A stretch of DNA of 64,000 nucleotides, from the NCBI GenBank assembly GCA_018826895.1, contig JAHJYA010000095.1, forward strand, positions 1 to 64,000. Direction: 5' to 3'. Numbering within the stretch: the stretch's first letter is position 1; the number at the start of each line of letters is the position of its first letter. The notes below the pieces were generated by a model. It was not told the DNA's origin and searched no databases. It was given only the letters and a program-made list of their open reading frames with translations. The position numbers and the translations under genes are program-made. The stretch comes from Gammaproteobacteria bacterium (GTDB taxonomy: Bacteria; Pseudomonadota; Gammaproteobacteria; Pseudomonadales; Pseudomonadaceae). This document shows, in pieces, positions 27,000 to 35,863 of the stretch.

Positions 27000-29894
27000 A
27001 TGGCCACCACTGCACCGACCGCGACCCTGCTCAACCGTTACCCCTGGCTGAGCAAGGCCAGTCTCGCGGCTTTGCTGCTTACCCAGACCCTGCCCGCACA
27101 GGCCGACGCCCTGCAAGAACACCTGGCCCAACGCCAGGCCTTCGAGGTGCCCGCCCAGCCACTGGCAGGCGCACTGCTGGAGTTCGCCCAGCAAGCCGGC
27201 CTGCAGATCAGTGTCGACAGTGGGCTGGTCGGCGAGCGCAGTTCACCTGGCATCAGCGGCGAATGGTCCACCCAGGAGGCCCTGCAACGTCTGCTCAGCG
27301 GCAGCGGCCTGCGCTGGCGCGTCAATACAGCCAATAGCCTGACCCTGGAAGTCGACCCGGACTACCGCGCCCAGGATCCTGCAGCTTTGCAGACACCGGA
27401 CATCGTGGTGCTGGGCAAAGCTGAGCACAACTTTCAGGGCGAGGCCGTGATCAATAGGCGCGCCATCGAGAACTTCGCCGGCGGCAACGGCGACCTCACT
27501 ACCATGCTGAAAATGCACCCCAGTGTGCGCTTCGACACCACCCAGCAAAGCTCCAATACCCCCGGCGAGATCAACCCGGCAGACATCAGCATCAACGGTG
27601 CCAAGTTCTACCAGAACAACTTTATGGTGGATGGCATCAGCATCAACAACGACCTTGATCCGGGGACCAGTTCGGGATCGCGCAACGACGTCAATGGGCA
27701 ATACCTACTGCCCAGCAATGCATTTGGTATTGCCCTGGACGCTGACCTGCTGGAGGAGGTCCGGGTCTATGACTCCAACGTCTCGGCCAAATATGGACGG
27801 TTTAATGGTGGGGTAATCGATGCCATCACGCGCCGGCCGACCAAAGAGTTTCATGGCAAGGTTTCTGCGCAGATGACCAAGTCTGACTGGACCCGTTACC
27901 ACATCAACAACGAAGAAATGAGCGATGAGGAATTCGCCAAATCGAGTACCTACTCCAACCAACCGGAGTTTGAAAAACTGTCTACCCGCGTCGTCCTTGA
28001 AGGCCACCTGACCGATAACTTCGGGCTTATCGGCAACTTCGTGCGCAAAACCTCGGAAATTCCGCTGTATTCGTATGATGGCGGCTTTGAAAGTACTGGC
28101 GACAAGACCAAGCACAACCAAGAACGCCTTATCGAAAACAAGATGGTAAAAGCGTTCTGGACGCCCAGCGATCGCCTGGACATGACCCTGACCCTGGTCG
28201 ACGCCCCCGCCGAGAACACTTATTTCAAGAGCAACCAGCGAGACTCGGGCTTTCGCATTGACCAGGGCGGGCAAACCGCTGCCCTCAAGACAATCTGGAC
28301 CGGCGACACGCTCACTTATACCCAGCAGTTTGCCTACAAGATAGTGCAAAGCTCGCGGGATGCCGATAGCAGTACGTTCAAACAATGGCGCTGGTCGCAA
28401 GAAAAGAACTGGGGCAACCCATACCGTGACGGTGTGCTGTACGCCGGCTCCACCAGCATAGAGGGGGGCATGGGCGATATCGAACAAGAGCAGAGCGGGC
28501 TTGAATACAACCTGGATATCCAGGCGATTCCTTTCGACCTGGCAGGCTCGGCTCACACGCTGTCCTTTGGCATGGAAGTACGCCGACAAAAAGCCTCTTA
28601 TGAGGTATCAGAAGACACCCTTAGCGCGTCGGTTCTGCGCCGCAGTAATGCCACTGGCAGCAGCACTTGCGTGACCGCCAGCGGACAACTGGACAGTGAT
28701 TACTGCTCGATCAGTGTGGACGCTGTTGGTACCCCTGAACGCCAGTACTTCGGCTTATTGAATAGCGTGCGCGCTGGCAAGGTCGAGGCTGAGCAAATCG
28801 ACTATGCGCTTTACCTGCAGGACGACATCCAGATCGGCAACCTGAAGCTGCGCCCCGGCGTGCGTTTTGATGCCGATGACTACATGGACAAAAAGACCAT
28901 CGCCCCACGCTTTGCCGCCAGCTACGACTTCTTCGGTGACGAGACCAGCGTGCTCACCGCAGGCCTCAACCGCTACTACGGCCGCAACCTGTTCAAATAC
29001 CGCCTCGCGGACGGGCGCGAGTCATTGCGCTGGCGCGCCACGCGTCTCAACTCAAGCACCGATACCATTCGCGACTTTGGTCCATGGACCAACTTTGGTG
29101 TAGACGAGAACAGCTTCCGCCAGCTCGACATCCCCTACGATGACGAATGGATGGTGGGCTTCTCACAGCGGCTGGTCGGCCTGCAATTTGAGCTCAAATA
29201 TGTGCACCGCGACGGCAAGGATCAGGTTGTACGCAGCCGCGCCAATTACTTGGGACTGGAGCAAGGTAATGGCGTCGACGCCATCGACAACTACTACACC
29301 TACACCAACGCAGGGCAAAGCCGCAGCGAGACCGTAACCCTGACCGTCACCCCGCTCGAAAACCTCAGGTTCGCAGGCACCATGACCAGCTTTATGCTCG
29401 GCCTGGACTGGAACCGTACGCAAAGTCCACAGAGCAATTACGATGACCTGCTCAACGAAGACCGCCTGGCTGACGAAGATGTTTACTTTGATGGCCGGCT
29501 GATTCCTTACAGCGAATTGCCTGCGGACAACTTCAACCGCCCCTGGACAGCCCGCCTGAATACGGTCACCAGCATCCCGGCGCTGAACCTGACGTGGACA
29601 AACTTCCTGCGTTATCGGGGTGCCTATGAACAGATATTCCGGGCCACCCCTGAAAACATCACAATCAATGGCGGCACTTACGAAAACTATGAAGTTGGCG
29701 AAGTAAGTGCGGCACCAACCTGGGACACCCGGGTCAAGTGGACATTGCCGCTGGGCGGTTCACAGTCGACTTACGTGGCAGTAGATGTCACCAACGTCAC
29801 CGACAAAGTCAACAATATCGTCAGTAACACCGCCGGTGTAATCAGCTACGAAACCGGCCGCCAATACTGGCTCGAAGTCGGCTACCAATTCTAA
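27000..29894 (+). CDS. TonB-dependent receptor with STN signalling domain
   Basis: A 964-residue outer-membrane transporter. In order: a signal peptide (1 to about 36, cleaved after QADA), an STN domain for transmembrane signalling (about 46-118), a TonB-box-like DIVVLG (134-139), a plug domain (about 150-285) and a 22-strand barrel ending in the terminal phenylalanine of YWLEVGYQF. The STN domain links it to the upstream sigma/FecR pair. The downstream M16 peptidase and ABC transporter suggest a proteinaceous ligand, as in FusA/YddB, rather than a simple siderophore. The ligand is unknown. The middle of the gene looks less GC-rich than its surroundings. Confidence 0.92.
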   Translation: MATTAPTATLLNRYPWLSKASLAALLLTQTLPAQADALQEHLAQRQAFEVPAQPLAGALLEFAQQAGLQISVDSGLVGERSSPGISGEWSTQEALQRLLSGSGLRWRVNTANSLTLEVDPDYRAQDPAALQTPDIVVLGKAEHNFQGEAVINRRAIENFAGGNGDLTTMLKMHPSVRFDTTQQSSNTPGEINPADISINGAKFYQNNFMVDGISINNDLDPGTSSGSRNDVNGQYLLPSNAFGIALDADLLEEVRVYDSNVSAKYGRFNGGVIDAITRRPTKEFHGKVSAQMTKSDWTRYHINNEEMSDEEFAKSSTYSNQPEFEKLSTRVVLEGHLTDNFGLIGNFVRKTSEIPLYSYDGGFESTGDKTKHNQERLIENKMVKAFWTPSDRLDMTLTLVDAPAENTYFKSNQRDSGFRIDQGGQTAALKTIWTGDTLTYTQQFAYKIVQSSRDADSSTFKQWRWSQEKNWGNPYRDGVLYAGSTSIEGGMGDIEQEQSGLEYNLDIQAIPFDLAGSAHTLSFGMEVRRQKASYEVSEDTLSASVLRRSNATGSSTCVTASGQLDSDYCSISVDAVGTPERQYFGLLNSVRAGKVEAEQIDYALYLQDDIQIGNLKLRPGVRFDADDYMDKKTIAPRFAASYDFFGDETSVLTAGLNRYYGRNLFKYRLADGRESLRWRATRLNSSTDTIRDFGPWTNFGVDENSFRQLDIPYDDEWMVGFSQRLVGLQFELKYVHRDGKDQVVRSRANYLGLEQGNGVDAIDNYYTYTNAGQSRSETVTLTVTPLENLRFAGTMTSFMLGLDWNRTQSPQSNYDDLLNEDRLADEDVYFDGRLIPYSELPADNFNRPWTARLNTVTSIPALNLTWTNFLRYRGAYEQIFRATPENITINGGTYENYEVGEVSAAPTWDTRVKWTLPLGGSQSTYVAVDVTNVTDKVNNIVSNTAGVISYETGRQYWLEVGYQF

Positions 29895-29906
29895 AAGGCG
29901 CGCGCC

Positions 29907-32693
29907 ATGTACTCTGTGAAAATCCTTTTCGCGGCACTGGCAGCGTTGCTGCTCAGTGCCTGTAGCCACCTGCCCGCCGGCGATACACCACTGCCCTGGC
30001 ACCCCATCGTCAGCCGTGGCGAGCTGCCCAATGGCCTGCGCTACAACCTGATCCCCGTCGATGCGCAAAAAGGCCGCCTGGATATACGCCTGACAGTGCA
30101 CGCCGGCTCGGTGGACGAAGCCGATGATCAAGTCGGCATCGCCCATATGCTCGAGCACCTGACCTTCTACAGCCACGGCGGCGATGCGCTCGACGTACGC
30201 CAGCGTCTGCAGAAAGCCGGCTGGCTACAGGGCCGCCACTTCAATGCGGTCACCAACTACGAACGCACCCAATACCTGCTCAGCCCGCCCGATGGCACAG
30301 CGAGCACTGCGTTGGCTCTGCAAGCGCTGTCGACGATGGCCTTCGCGGGCGACTACAGCGCGGCTGACCTGCAGCGCGAGCGGCCCATCGTGATCGAAGA
30401 GTGGCGCGGCGGCCTCGGCGTAGCGCAACGCATGAACGCCAAACGCACCGCCGCCCAGCGCACCGGTTCGCGTTATCCGGCACACCGCACCATCGGCAAT
30501 CGCCAGGCCATCGAGCAGGCGCAGCTGGCGGCGCTGCATGCGTTCCAGCAGCGCTGGTACCTGCCGAACAATATGGTGCTGAACATCGTCGGCGACTTCG
30601 ATCCGCAGCAGATGATCCAACAGATCGAGCAGCACTTCGGCGCGCCCGCGCGTGGCGAACGCCCATCGCGCGAGCACCTGGAATTGCCATTGGATGACCA
30701 GTTGAAAGTCTTCCGTGTGCAGGACAGCCAGAGCGGCAGCAACCAGGTCGCCCTGCTGTTTCGCTTCCGCCAGTTGGACATTCGTGAGCAAACCCAGGCC
30801 GGCGGGCGTGATCGCTTGCTTGATCGCTTGGCGCTCAGCGTGCTGTCACGGCAACTGCGCCGCCAACCGCTGGATGAAGGCGTTGCCAGCCTGACCGCGG
30901 TAAAGACCCAGATCGGCCGGCGCACCGGCGTACTGGCGGTTGCCGCCAGCGTCAAAGGTCAGCGACATGAGCAGGCCTTGCAGACCGTACTGCGCGAGCT
31001 TGAGCGGGTGCGCCAGCACGCCTTGTACGACGCTGATGTGCACGCGGTAATGGATGAGGTGCGACAGATCGCCGAGCGCATGCTGACGAAGCCGGTGACC
31101 CGGGATTTCGACGGCTGGGTGCGGCAACTCAATGACGCCACCCTGGGCGAACGCGTGCTGCAGGATCCAGAAGCCATCGCGCGCAACACCCTCGTCAACC
31201 TTGACAGCATCAGCAGCCGCGAGCTGCACCAGCGCATCAACAGCTGGCTTGCCAGCCCAGACCGGGTGCTGCAACTCAGCGCGCCAGGCGGTACGCCGCT
31301 GACCCTGCCTGACGCCGACAGGGTCGAGCAGCAGGCTCGTGACTGGACAGCCAGCCAACTCGCCGCACCGCAGGCGCCAACCGCCCAGGTGGCGGTGGTT
31401 ATCCCTACGCTGCACAGCAGCGCAGCGGCCGGCCGTATCGATACGCGCCGCCGCTTTGCCGCTGAAAACGTCGAACACTGGCAGTTGAGCAATGGTGACC
31501 GCCTGGTATGGCTGCGTACAAAGGGGGCCGACGGCAAAGCACAGCTGCGCGTCGATTCCGGTGCCGGCTTTATGCACCAGGGCGCGCCAGCCTGGCGCGC
31601 GCAGATCGCCAACCAGCTAGCCCTGCAGATGCCGCCCATGGGCTGGAGCGCCGAGCAGTTCAGCGCCTGGAAACAGCGCGAAACTGTGCAACTGTCCTTT
31701 ACCCAAGGTCCGCAGCGCTTGGAAGCCCAGGGCAACGCCGAGCCCGCACAGCTGGCCAGCCTGCTGGCGCTCTACCAGGCGCAGCAAGTCCGTAGCCACC
31801 TGGACGACACCGCCTATCGCGAGAGCCTGGATGACCTGCGTGAGCGCGTGCTGCGCCAACGCGATCACGTGCGCAGCACGCAAGACGCCACCTGGCGTGA
31901 GCTCAAACAGGGCCAGGATGACTGGCAAGAGCCGACCACCCAGGAAATCGACCAGCTCAGCCGGCAGGTGCTGGAAGCCGAATGGCGCCGCCAAACCGCC
32001 GCGCCAGTGACCTACTACCTGATGGCCGACCTGCCGGCGGACGAGCTGCAAGCGTTGGTCAGCCGTTACCTGGCCGGTATTCCACGGGGCGAGCCGCTGG
32101 TCAGTAAACCCAGCCCTCGCCAGCCAGGCCAACGCCAGACCACCTTGGCCATCGCCCGTGAGCCGCGTGCCAGCCTCTATGCGGGCAGCTTCCAGCCTTA
32201 CCCGTGGACCCCGGCGGATGCCGCGCGGGTGGCAGCCCTGCGCGAGATCGCCAACGCGTTGCTCAAGCAGCGCTTGCGCGGCGAGGCCGGCGGCATTTAC
32301 AGCCTGACGTTCGACAGCGAGCTCAGCCCCGAGCACCAGCGCATCGACAGCGAGCTGCGCTTCAGCAGTGATCCACAGCGCGCCGATGAGCTCTGGCAAC
32401 TGGCCCGCCAGACGCTGGCAAGCCTGCCCGCAGCCATCGACGACACGCGGGTGGCTGCCATGCGCCGCGAGCTGACGCGCCAGGAAGCACGGCGCCGCGC
32501 AGACCCCGACACTCAACTGCATCGCCTGATGCTCAGCGAGCGCGTCTGGAACGACCCGCGTTACCTCAGCGAACAGCAGCAGCTGCCCGCGGCGCTCGAG
32601 CCAGCAGCCCTCAAGCGTCTGGCCCGCCAGCTTTTCCCCGAGGCCAATCAAGTGCGCCTGCAAGTGCTGCCGGTACAGGACGCAGAATCATGA
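29907..32693 (+). CDS. M16 family zinc metallopeptidase, predicted lipoprotein (PqqL/FusC-like)
   Basis: A 928-residue two-half M16 peptidase. The N-terminus is a lipoprotein signal with a lipobox (LLSAC, Cys19), which puts it in the periplasm. The inverted zinc motif is intact (His80, Glu83, His84 in HMLEH), and the distal glutamate lies in VIEEWR (about 164-165). The second, non-catalytic half carries the Arg...Tyr substrate-clamp motif (LRGEAGGIYS, about 791). Architecture and place between receptor and ABC transporter match FusC, which cleaves imported ferredoxin, and E. coli PqqL. It starts 12 bases after the receptor. Confidence 0.92.
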   Translation: MYSVKILFAALAALLLSACSHLPAGDTPLPWHPIVSRGELPNGLRYNLIPVDAQKGRLDIRLTVHAGSVDEADDQVGIAHMLEHLTFYSHGGDALDVRQRLQKAGWLQGRHFNAVTNYERTQYLLSPPDGTASTALALQALSTMAFAGDYSAADLQRERPIVIEEWRGGLGVAQRMNAKRTAAQRTGSRYPAHRTIGNRQAIEQAQLAALHAFQQRWYLPNNMVLNIVGDFDPQQMIQQIEQHFGAPARGERPSREHLELPLDDQLKVFRVQDSQSGSNQVALLFRFRQLDIREQTQAGGRDRLLDRLALSVLSRQLRRQPLDEGVASLTAVKTQIGRRTGVLAVAASVKGQRHEQALQTVLRELERVRQHALYDADVHAVMDEVRQIAERMLTKPVTRDFDGWVRQLNDATLGERVLQDPEAIARNTLVNLDSISSRELHQRINSWLASPDRVLQLSAPGGTPLTLPDADRVEQQARDWTASQLAAPQAPTAQVAVVIPTLHSSAAAGRIDTRRRFAAENVEHWQLSNGDRLVWLRTKGADGKAQLRVDSGAGFMHQGAPAWRAQIANQLALQMPPMGWSAEQFSAWKQRETVQLSFTQGPQRLEAQGNAEPAQLASLLALYQAQQVRSHLDDTAYRESLDDLRERVLRQRDHVRSTQDATWRELKQGQDDWQEPTTQEIDQLSRQVLEAEWRRQTAAPVTYYLMADLPADELQALVSRYLAGIPRGEPLVSKPSPRQPGQRQTTLAIAREPRASLYAGSFQPYPWTPADAARVAALREIANALLKQRLRGEAGGIYSLTFDSELSPEHQRIDSELRFSSDPQRADELWQLARQTLASLPAAIDDTRVAAMRRELTRQEARRRADPDTQLHRLMLSERVWNDPRYLSEQQQLPAALEPAALKRLARQLFPEANQVRLQVLPVQDAES

Positions 32694-34381
32694 AAACCCT
32701 GCGTCTGTTCTTCGCCCTCGCCCGCCCCTTCTGGGCCAGCCGCGCCGGCTGGCCGGGCTGGTTGCTGCTGGCTTCGGTATTCGCCATGGGCGCCGGCATC
32801 GTGCAGGTCAACGTCTATATCAACGCCTGGAGCAAGACCTTCTACGACACCCTGGCGACCTTCAATGGCAGCGCCCTGCTCGATCTGATGGGTACTTACT
32901 CACTGGCCATCGGTGCGCTGATCCTGGTGATCGTGTCGAAGAACTGGCTGACCAAGGCGTTGATCCTGCGCTGGCGCCAGCACCTCAACGATCACCTGCT
33001 CGAGCGTTGGCTGGGCGAACGTCGCTACTACCGGCTAGGCCTCAGCGACGAACCGGATCACCCGGATCAGCGCATCGCCGAAGACGTGCACCTGCTGACG
33101 GACAAGACCGTCGGCCTGGTGGTTTCGCTGTTTATCAATACGCTGCAGATCGGTGCCTTCGTCAGCGTTCTCTGGCAACTCTCCGGCACCCAGACTTTCA
33201 GCCTCGGTGACTACAGCCTGACCCTCGACGGTTACCTGGTCTGGGCTGTGGTGATCTATACCCTGATCGGCACCCTGGTCACTCACTGGCTGGGCCATCC
33301 GCTGCACGACCTCAACTACGAACGCCAGCGCAGCGAGGCAGCCTTTCGCGCCGACCTGCTGCGCAAACGCGACCATGCCGAACAGATCGCCCTGTACGGC
33401 GGTGAACAGGCCGAGCGGCAGAGCCTGGGGTTACGCTTCGCCGCCATTGCCGACAACTGGCGCGGCCTGATGCGCCGGGAGCTGAAACTTGGGACATTCA
33501 CCGTCGGCTATGACCGCGTCAGCAATATCGTGCCGGTGTTCATCGCGTTGCCTGCGTTCCTGGCCAAGACCATCACCCTGGGCGGCTTGATGCAAATCCG
33601 CACGGCCTTCGGCGCGGTACATGAATCGCTGAGCTGGTTTATCTACTCCTACCGCACCCTGATGGAGTGGAGCGCCACGGTGCAGCGCCTGGGTCAGTTT
33701 CAGCAGGCCATGGAGCAGTTGGAGCCTATCGAGCTCGGCCGTGGCGAGGCGCTCAACACCTGTGGGCTGGATGTCCTGCGCCCCAATGGTGAGCCGCTAC
33801 TCTGTGGCCTGACGCTGCAGGCCCGGCCGGGCGAATGGCTGCGCCTGGCGGGCGACAGCGGCCTGGGTAAATCCACGCTGCTGCGTACCCTGATGGGCCT
33901 CTGGCCTCATCACCGCGGCACCTGGCAGCTACCGGGCGGACGCAGCCTGCTACTGCCCCAGAAACCCTATGTGGCCAGCGGCCGCCTGGACCAGTTGCTC
34001 GCCTACCCGGCGACGCAGATTCCAGACGCGCTCGAACTGATTGGCGCACTGAAGGATGTTGGCCTCGGCCAGCTCACGGCCGACCTGCAGCGGCACACCG
34101 AGTGGGGCCGGGAGCTTTCCGGCGGCGAGCAGCAGCGCCTGGCGCTGGCCCGCGCCCTGCTCTATCGCCCGCATACCCTGTACCTCGACGAAGCCACCAA
34201 CCAGCTCGATGAACAGGCTGCTTGCGCGGTACTCGAGCGCCTGCGCGAGCGCTTGCCCGATTGCACCCTGATCGGCGTCAGCCACCAGCCGGCGGTGCAG
34301 CGGTTGTTCGAGCGCTGTATTGATCTGCAGGCGTGTGGAGTGGCCTGTAAGGCGGTGAAGCTGGAGCTGCTACCGGCTTGA
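32690..34381 (+). CDS. ABC transporter, fused permease/ATPase of the SbmA/YddA type (FusD-like)
   Basis: A 563-residue half-transporter. The N-terminal membrane domain is the SbmA/BacA-like type (six helices; INAWSKTFYDTLATFNG near 42-58), followed by an ATPase domain with Walker A GDSGLGKST (about 388-396), signature LSGGEQQRLALARAL (about 476) and Walker B TLYLDEATNQLD (about 496-507). YddA and FusD share this layout and sit beside an M16 peptidase and TonB receptor. It probably moves peptide fragments or a released cofactor across the inner membrane. ATGA overlap with the peptidase gene shows translational coupling. Confidence 0.9.
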   Translation: MKTLRLFFALARPFWASRAGWPGWLLLASVFAMGAGIVQVNVYINAWSKTFYDTLATFNGSALLDLMGTYSLAIGALILVIVSKNWLTKALILRWRQHLNDHLLERWLGERRYYRLGLSDEPDHPDQRIAEDVHLLTDKTVGLVVSLFINTLQIGAFVSVLWQLSGTQTFSLGDYSLTLDGYLVWAVVIYTLIGTLVTHWLGHPLHDLNYERQRSEAAFRADLLRKRDHAEQIALYGGEQAERQSLGLRFAAIADNWRGLMRRELKLGTFTVGYDRVSNIVPVFIALPAFLAKTITLGGLMQIRTAFGAVHESLSWFIYSYRTLMEWSATVQRLGQFQQAMEQLEPIELGRGEALNTCGLDVLRPNGEPLLCGLTLQARPGEWLRLAGDSGLGKSTLLRTLMGLWPHHRGTWQLPGGRSLLLPQKPYVASGRLDQLLAYPATQIPDALELIGALKDVGLGQLTADLQRHTEWGRELSGGEQQRLALARALLYRPHTLYLDEATNQLDEQAACAVLERLRERLPDCTLIGVSHQPAVQRLFERCIDLQACGVACKAVKLELLPA

Positions 34382-34391
34382 ACAGCGTCCG

Positions 34392-34415
34392 TAGCCGCCC
34401 AAGCCCGGGCGGCTA
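34392..34415. terminator. Hairpin between the convergent ABC-transporter and rnk genes
   Basis: A perfect 9-bp inverted repeat (34392-34400 and 34407-34415) with a 6-base loop lies ten bases after the transporter stop and 18 bases before the rnk stop. It would serve both strands. There is no T run after either arm, so it may act with Rho or as an mRNA end stabiliser. Confidence 0.45.
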
Positions 34416-34433
34416 TGGGCAAGGTCGGTAGCC

Positions 34434-34841
34434 TTAGCGGGCGTATTCACCCGCCGCTTCCGGCTGATACTCGACCGCCAGCAAGGTGAGTTTGAGCACC
34501 TTGCCGTTGGGCCCTGTCCAGTCGATGTGCTGACCGACGGTCAGACCCAGCAGGGCACTGCCGACCGGCGCGAGAATGCTCACGGTGCCTTCGCCGCCGG
34601 CGTCCTGGGGATAGACCAGGGTCAGGTGATAGTCCTTGCCGCTGCTCTCCTCGCGGCAATGCACGCGCGAATTCATGGTCACCACACCGGCGGGCACCTC
34701 GTCATGCCCGACCACGTCGGCACGGTCCAGTTCGGCCTGCAAGGCTTCGGCACCGGGGCCGAAGTCATCCAGGCTGTCGAGCAGGTGCTCCAGACGTTGC
34801 AGGTCGAGACGAGTAATGGTGATGGTCGGGGTGTCGGTCAT
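34434..34841 (-). CDS. rnk: Regulator of nucleoside diphosphate kinase (Rnk, GreA-like C-terminus)
   Basis: A 135-residue protein: a short N-terminal helical pair (ITRLDLQRLEHLLDSLDDFG) and a GreA/GreB-type FKBP-like C-terminal domain (VGHDEVPAGVVTMNSRV, HLTLVYPQDAGGEGTVSILAPVGSALLGL). Rnk was found as a regulator of nucleoside diphosphate kinase and binds RNA polymerase. The ATG at 34841 starts the family N-terminus; the frame opens further upstream across a terminator, which cannot be coding. Confidence 0.94.
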   Translation of the reverse strand: MTDTPTITITRLDLQRLEHLLDSLDDFGPGAEALQAELDRADVVGHDEVPAGVVTMNSRVHCREESSGKDYHLTLVYPQDAGGEGTVSILAPVGSALLGLTVGQHIDWTGPNGKVLKLTLLAVEYQPEAAGEYAR

Positions 34842-34870
34842 GGTGAGTGCGTCGCTCCTTGTGCGGACAT

Positions 34871-34906
34871 CAAAAAACAAAACCCCGCTGCAGGCAGCGG
34901 GGTTTT
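34871..34906 (-). terminator. Strong intrinsic terminator after cyaY-DUF1289
   Basis: Inverted repeats AACCCCGCTG/CAGCGGGGTT, extended by flanking A and T residues (about 34879-34906), form a stem with a 4-base loop. On the minus strand a T-rich run (plus-strand A run 34872-34880) follows. It ends transcripts of the minus-strand cyaY/DUF1289 pair upstream of rnk. Confidence 0.85.
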
Positions 34907-34959
34907 GAACACGTAGACCCGACCGTAACACAGCCACCCGAATAAACAAGACTGGCCGA

Positions 34960-35172
34960 TCAGCGTGGCCGATCGCGCAAACGCGCCTCGGCCTCGGTGC
35001 AGATCAACCGCCGTCGCGCCTCAGTGGCCTGCCCCCATTCGAGGATCTGCGCCAGGGAGCGGCCGCAGCCCAGGCACACATCCTGGGCATCCAGGCAGCA
35101 CTGGCGGCGGCAGGGCGAGGCGATCGGTGCGCCATCGCCAGGCTCAGAGTTCTTCGAACTCAAGCTCGACAC
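34960..35172 (-). CDS. DUF1289 domain small cysteine protein
   Basis: About 70 residues with the DUF1289 pattern: IASPCRRQCCLDAQDVCLGC, then GRSLAQILEWGQATEARRRL. Conserved cysteines suggest metal binding (Fe-S or zinc). No ATG is available in frame at the right place; GTG 35172 or TTG 35163 would start it, inside the 3' end of cyaY, so it is probably translated by coupling with cyaY. The function is unknown, but the link with the iron-donor gene cyaY may be meaningful. Confidence 0.75.
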   Translation of the reverse strand: MSSLSSKNSEPGDGAPIASPCRRQCCLDAQDVCLGCGRSLAQILEWGQATEARRRLICTEAEARLRDRPR

Positions 35173-35476
35173 CGGCCTGCTCACGGGTGATGCGCACCAG
35201 CATTTCGCCCAGTTGCTCGTCGCTGCTGTCGCAGATCCAGCGGTCACTGGCGGCGTCGTAATCGAAGTGGAAACCGCCCGAGCGCGCGGCGACCCATAGC
35301 TGGCGGATCGGCTCCTGGCGGCTGAGGATCAGCTGGGTGCCGTTCTCGAAACGCACGGTCAGTACGCCGGCGGAGTTTTCCAGGTCGAGGTCCAGGTCGC
35401 TGTCATCGAAAATGTCTTCGACCGCTTGCTGTACGGCGTCGACCAGATCGTGAAAGCGGGCTTCGGTCAAACTCAT
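35144..35476 (-). CDS. cyaY: CyaY, frataxin-like iron donor / iron-sulfur assembly regulator
   Basis: A 110-residue bacterial frataxin. The acidic first helix (LVDAVQQAVEDIFDDSDLDLDLE) is the iron-binding ridge, followed by a beta sheet (GVLTVRFENGTQLILSRQEPIRQLWVAARSGGFHFDY). It modulates the IscS/IscU iron-sulfur machinery. The ATG at 35476 begins MSLTEARFHDL, the family start; the open frame extends far upstream without homology. Confidence 0.95.
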   Translation of the reverse strand: MSLTEARFHDLVDAVQQAVEDIFDDSDLDLDLENSAGVLTVRFENGTQLILSRQEPIRQLWVAARSGGFHFDYDAASDRWICDSSDEQLGEMLVRITREQAGVELEFEEL

Positions 35477-35674
35477 TGCAGGTGTCCTCGAAAGAAATCG
35501 GCAGCAGAAAGTCCCGACCGGCGGCAACAGCGTCACTCGGCCAAGGCCGAACAAAATAGCAGTTTTGCCGGTGCAACTCGCCCTCAGCGTAGCCGACAAC
35601 CCCGCCAGCCTGCACCCCGCTACCCGCCGAAGCCCCGCCCGGCGGGCACCCTGGCGCATAGGCAAGGCGCCAGG

Positions 35675-35694
35675 GGCTCGGTATACTCCGAGCC
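35675..35694 (+). promoter_or_regulatory. Palindrome enclosing a -10 box before lptM-lysA
   Basis: A perfect 7-bp inverted repeat (35675-35681 and 35688-35694) flanks TATACT (35682-35687), which is well placed as the -10 of the lptM-lysA-dapF operon. No consensus -35 is seen 17 bases upstream, which suggests an activator or repressor acts on the palindrome. No regulator can be named from sequence. Confidence 0.4.
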
Positions 35695-35721
35695 ATTCCC
35701 GCTTTATTGAAGGACTTCACC

Positions 35722-35847
35722 ATGAAGCCGCTGCTCACCGCCCTGATCGCGCTGATCGCCGCCACCTCGTTGCTCGCCGGCTGCGGCCAGAAAGGCCCGC
35801 TGTACCTGCCCGAGGAAACCCCTTCTGCGCCGGCGCAGAGCCAATAA
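35722..35847 (+). CDS. lptM: LptM (YifL/LppL) small lipoprotein
   Basis: A 41-residue lipoprotein. The signal sequence ends in the lipobox LLAGC (Cys20), followed by the family's conserved GQKGPLYLP and a short polar tail ending PAQSQ. In E. coli LptM helps the LptDE outer-membrane LPS translocon to mature its disulfides. The ribosome site GAAGGA is 7 bases upstream of the ATG. It sits just before lysA, as in other pseudomonads (lppL). Confidence 0.93.
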   Translation: MKPLLTALIALIAATSLLAGCGQKGPLYLPEETPSAPAQSQ

Positions 35848-35863
35848 CAACAAGGACGGTTCC

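Noticed and set aside
27000-29894. Plain siderophore or haem receptor reading of the TonB receptor
   Set aside because: Possible, but no siderophore synthesis, haem-binding or esterase genes are near, while an M16 peptidase and an SbmA/YddA-type transporter follow in one operon.
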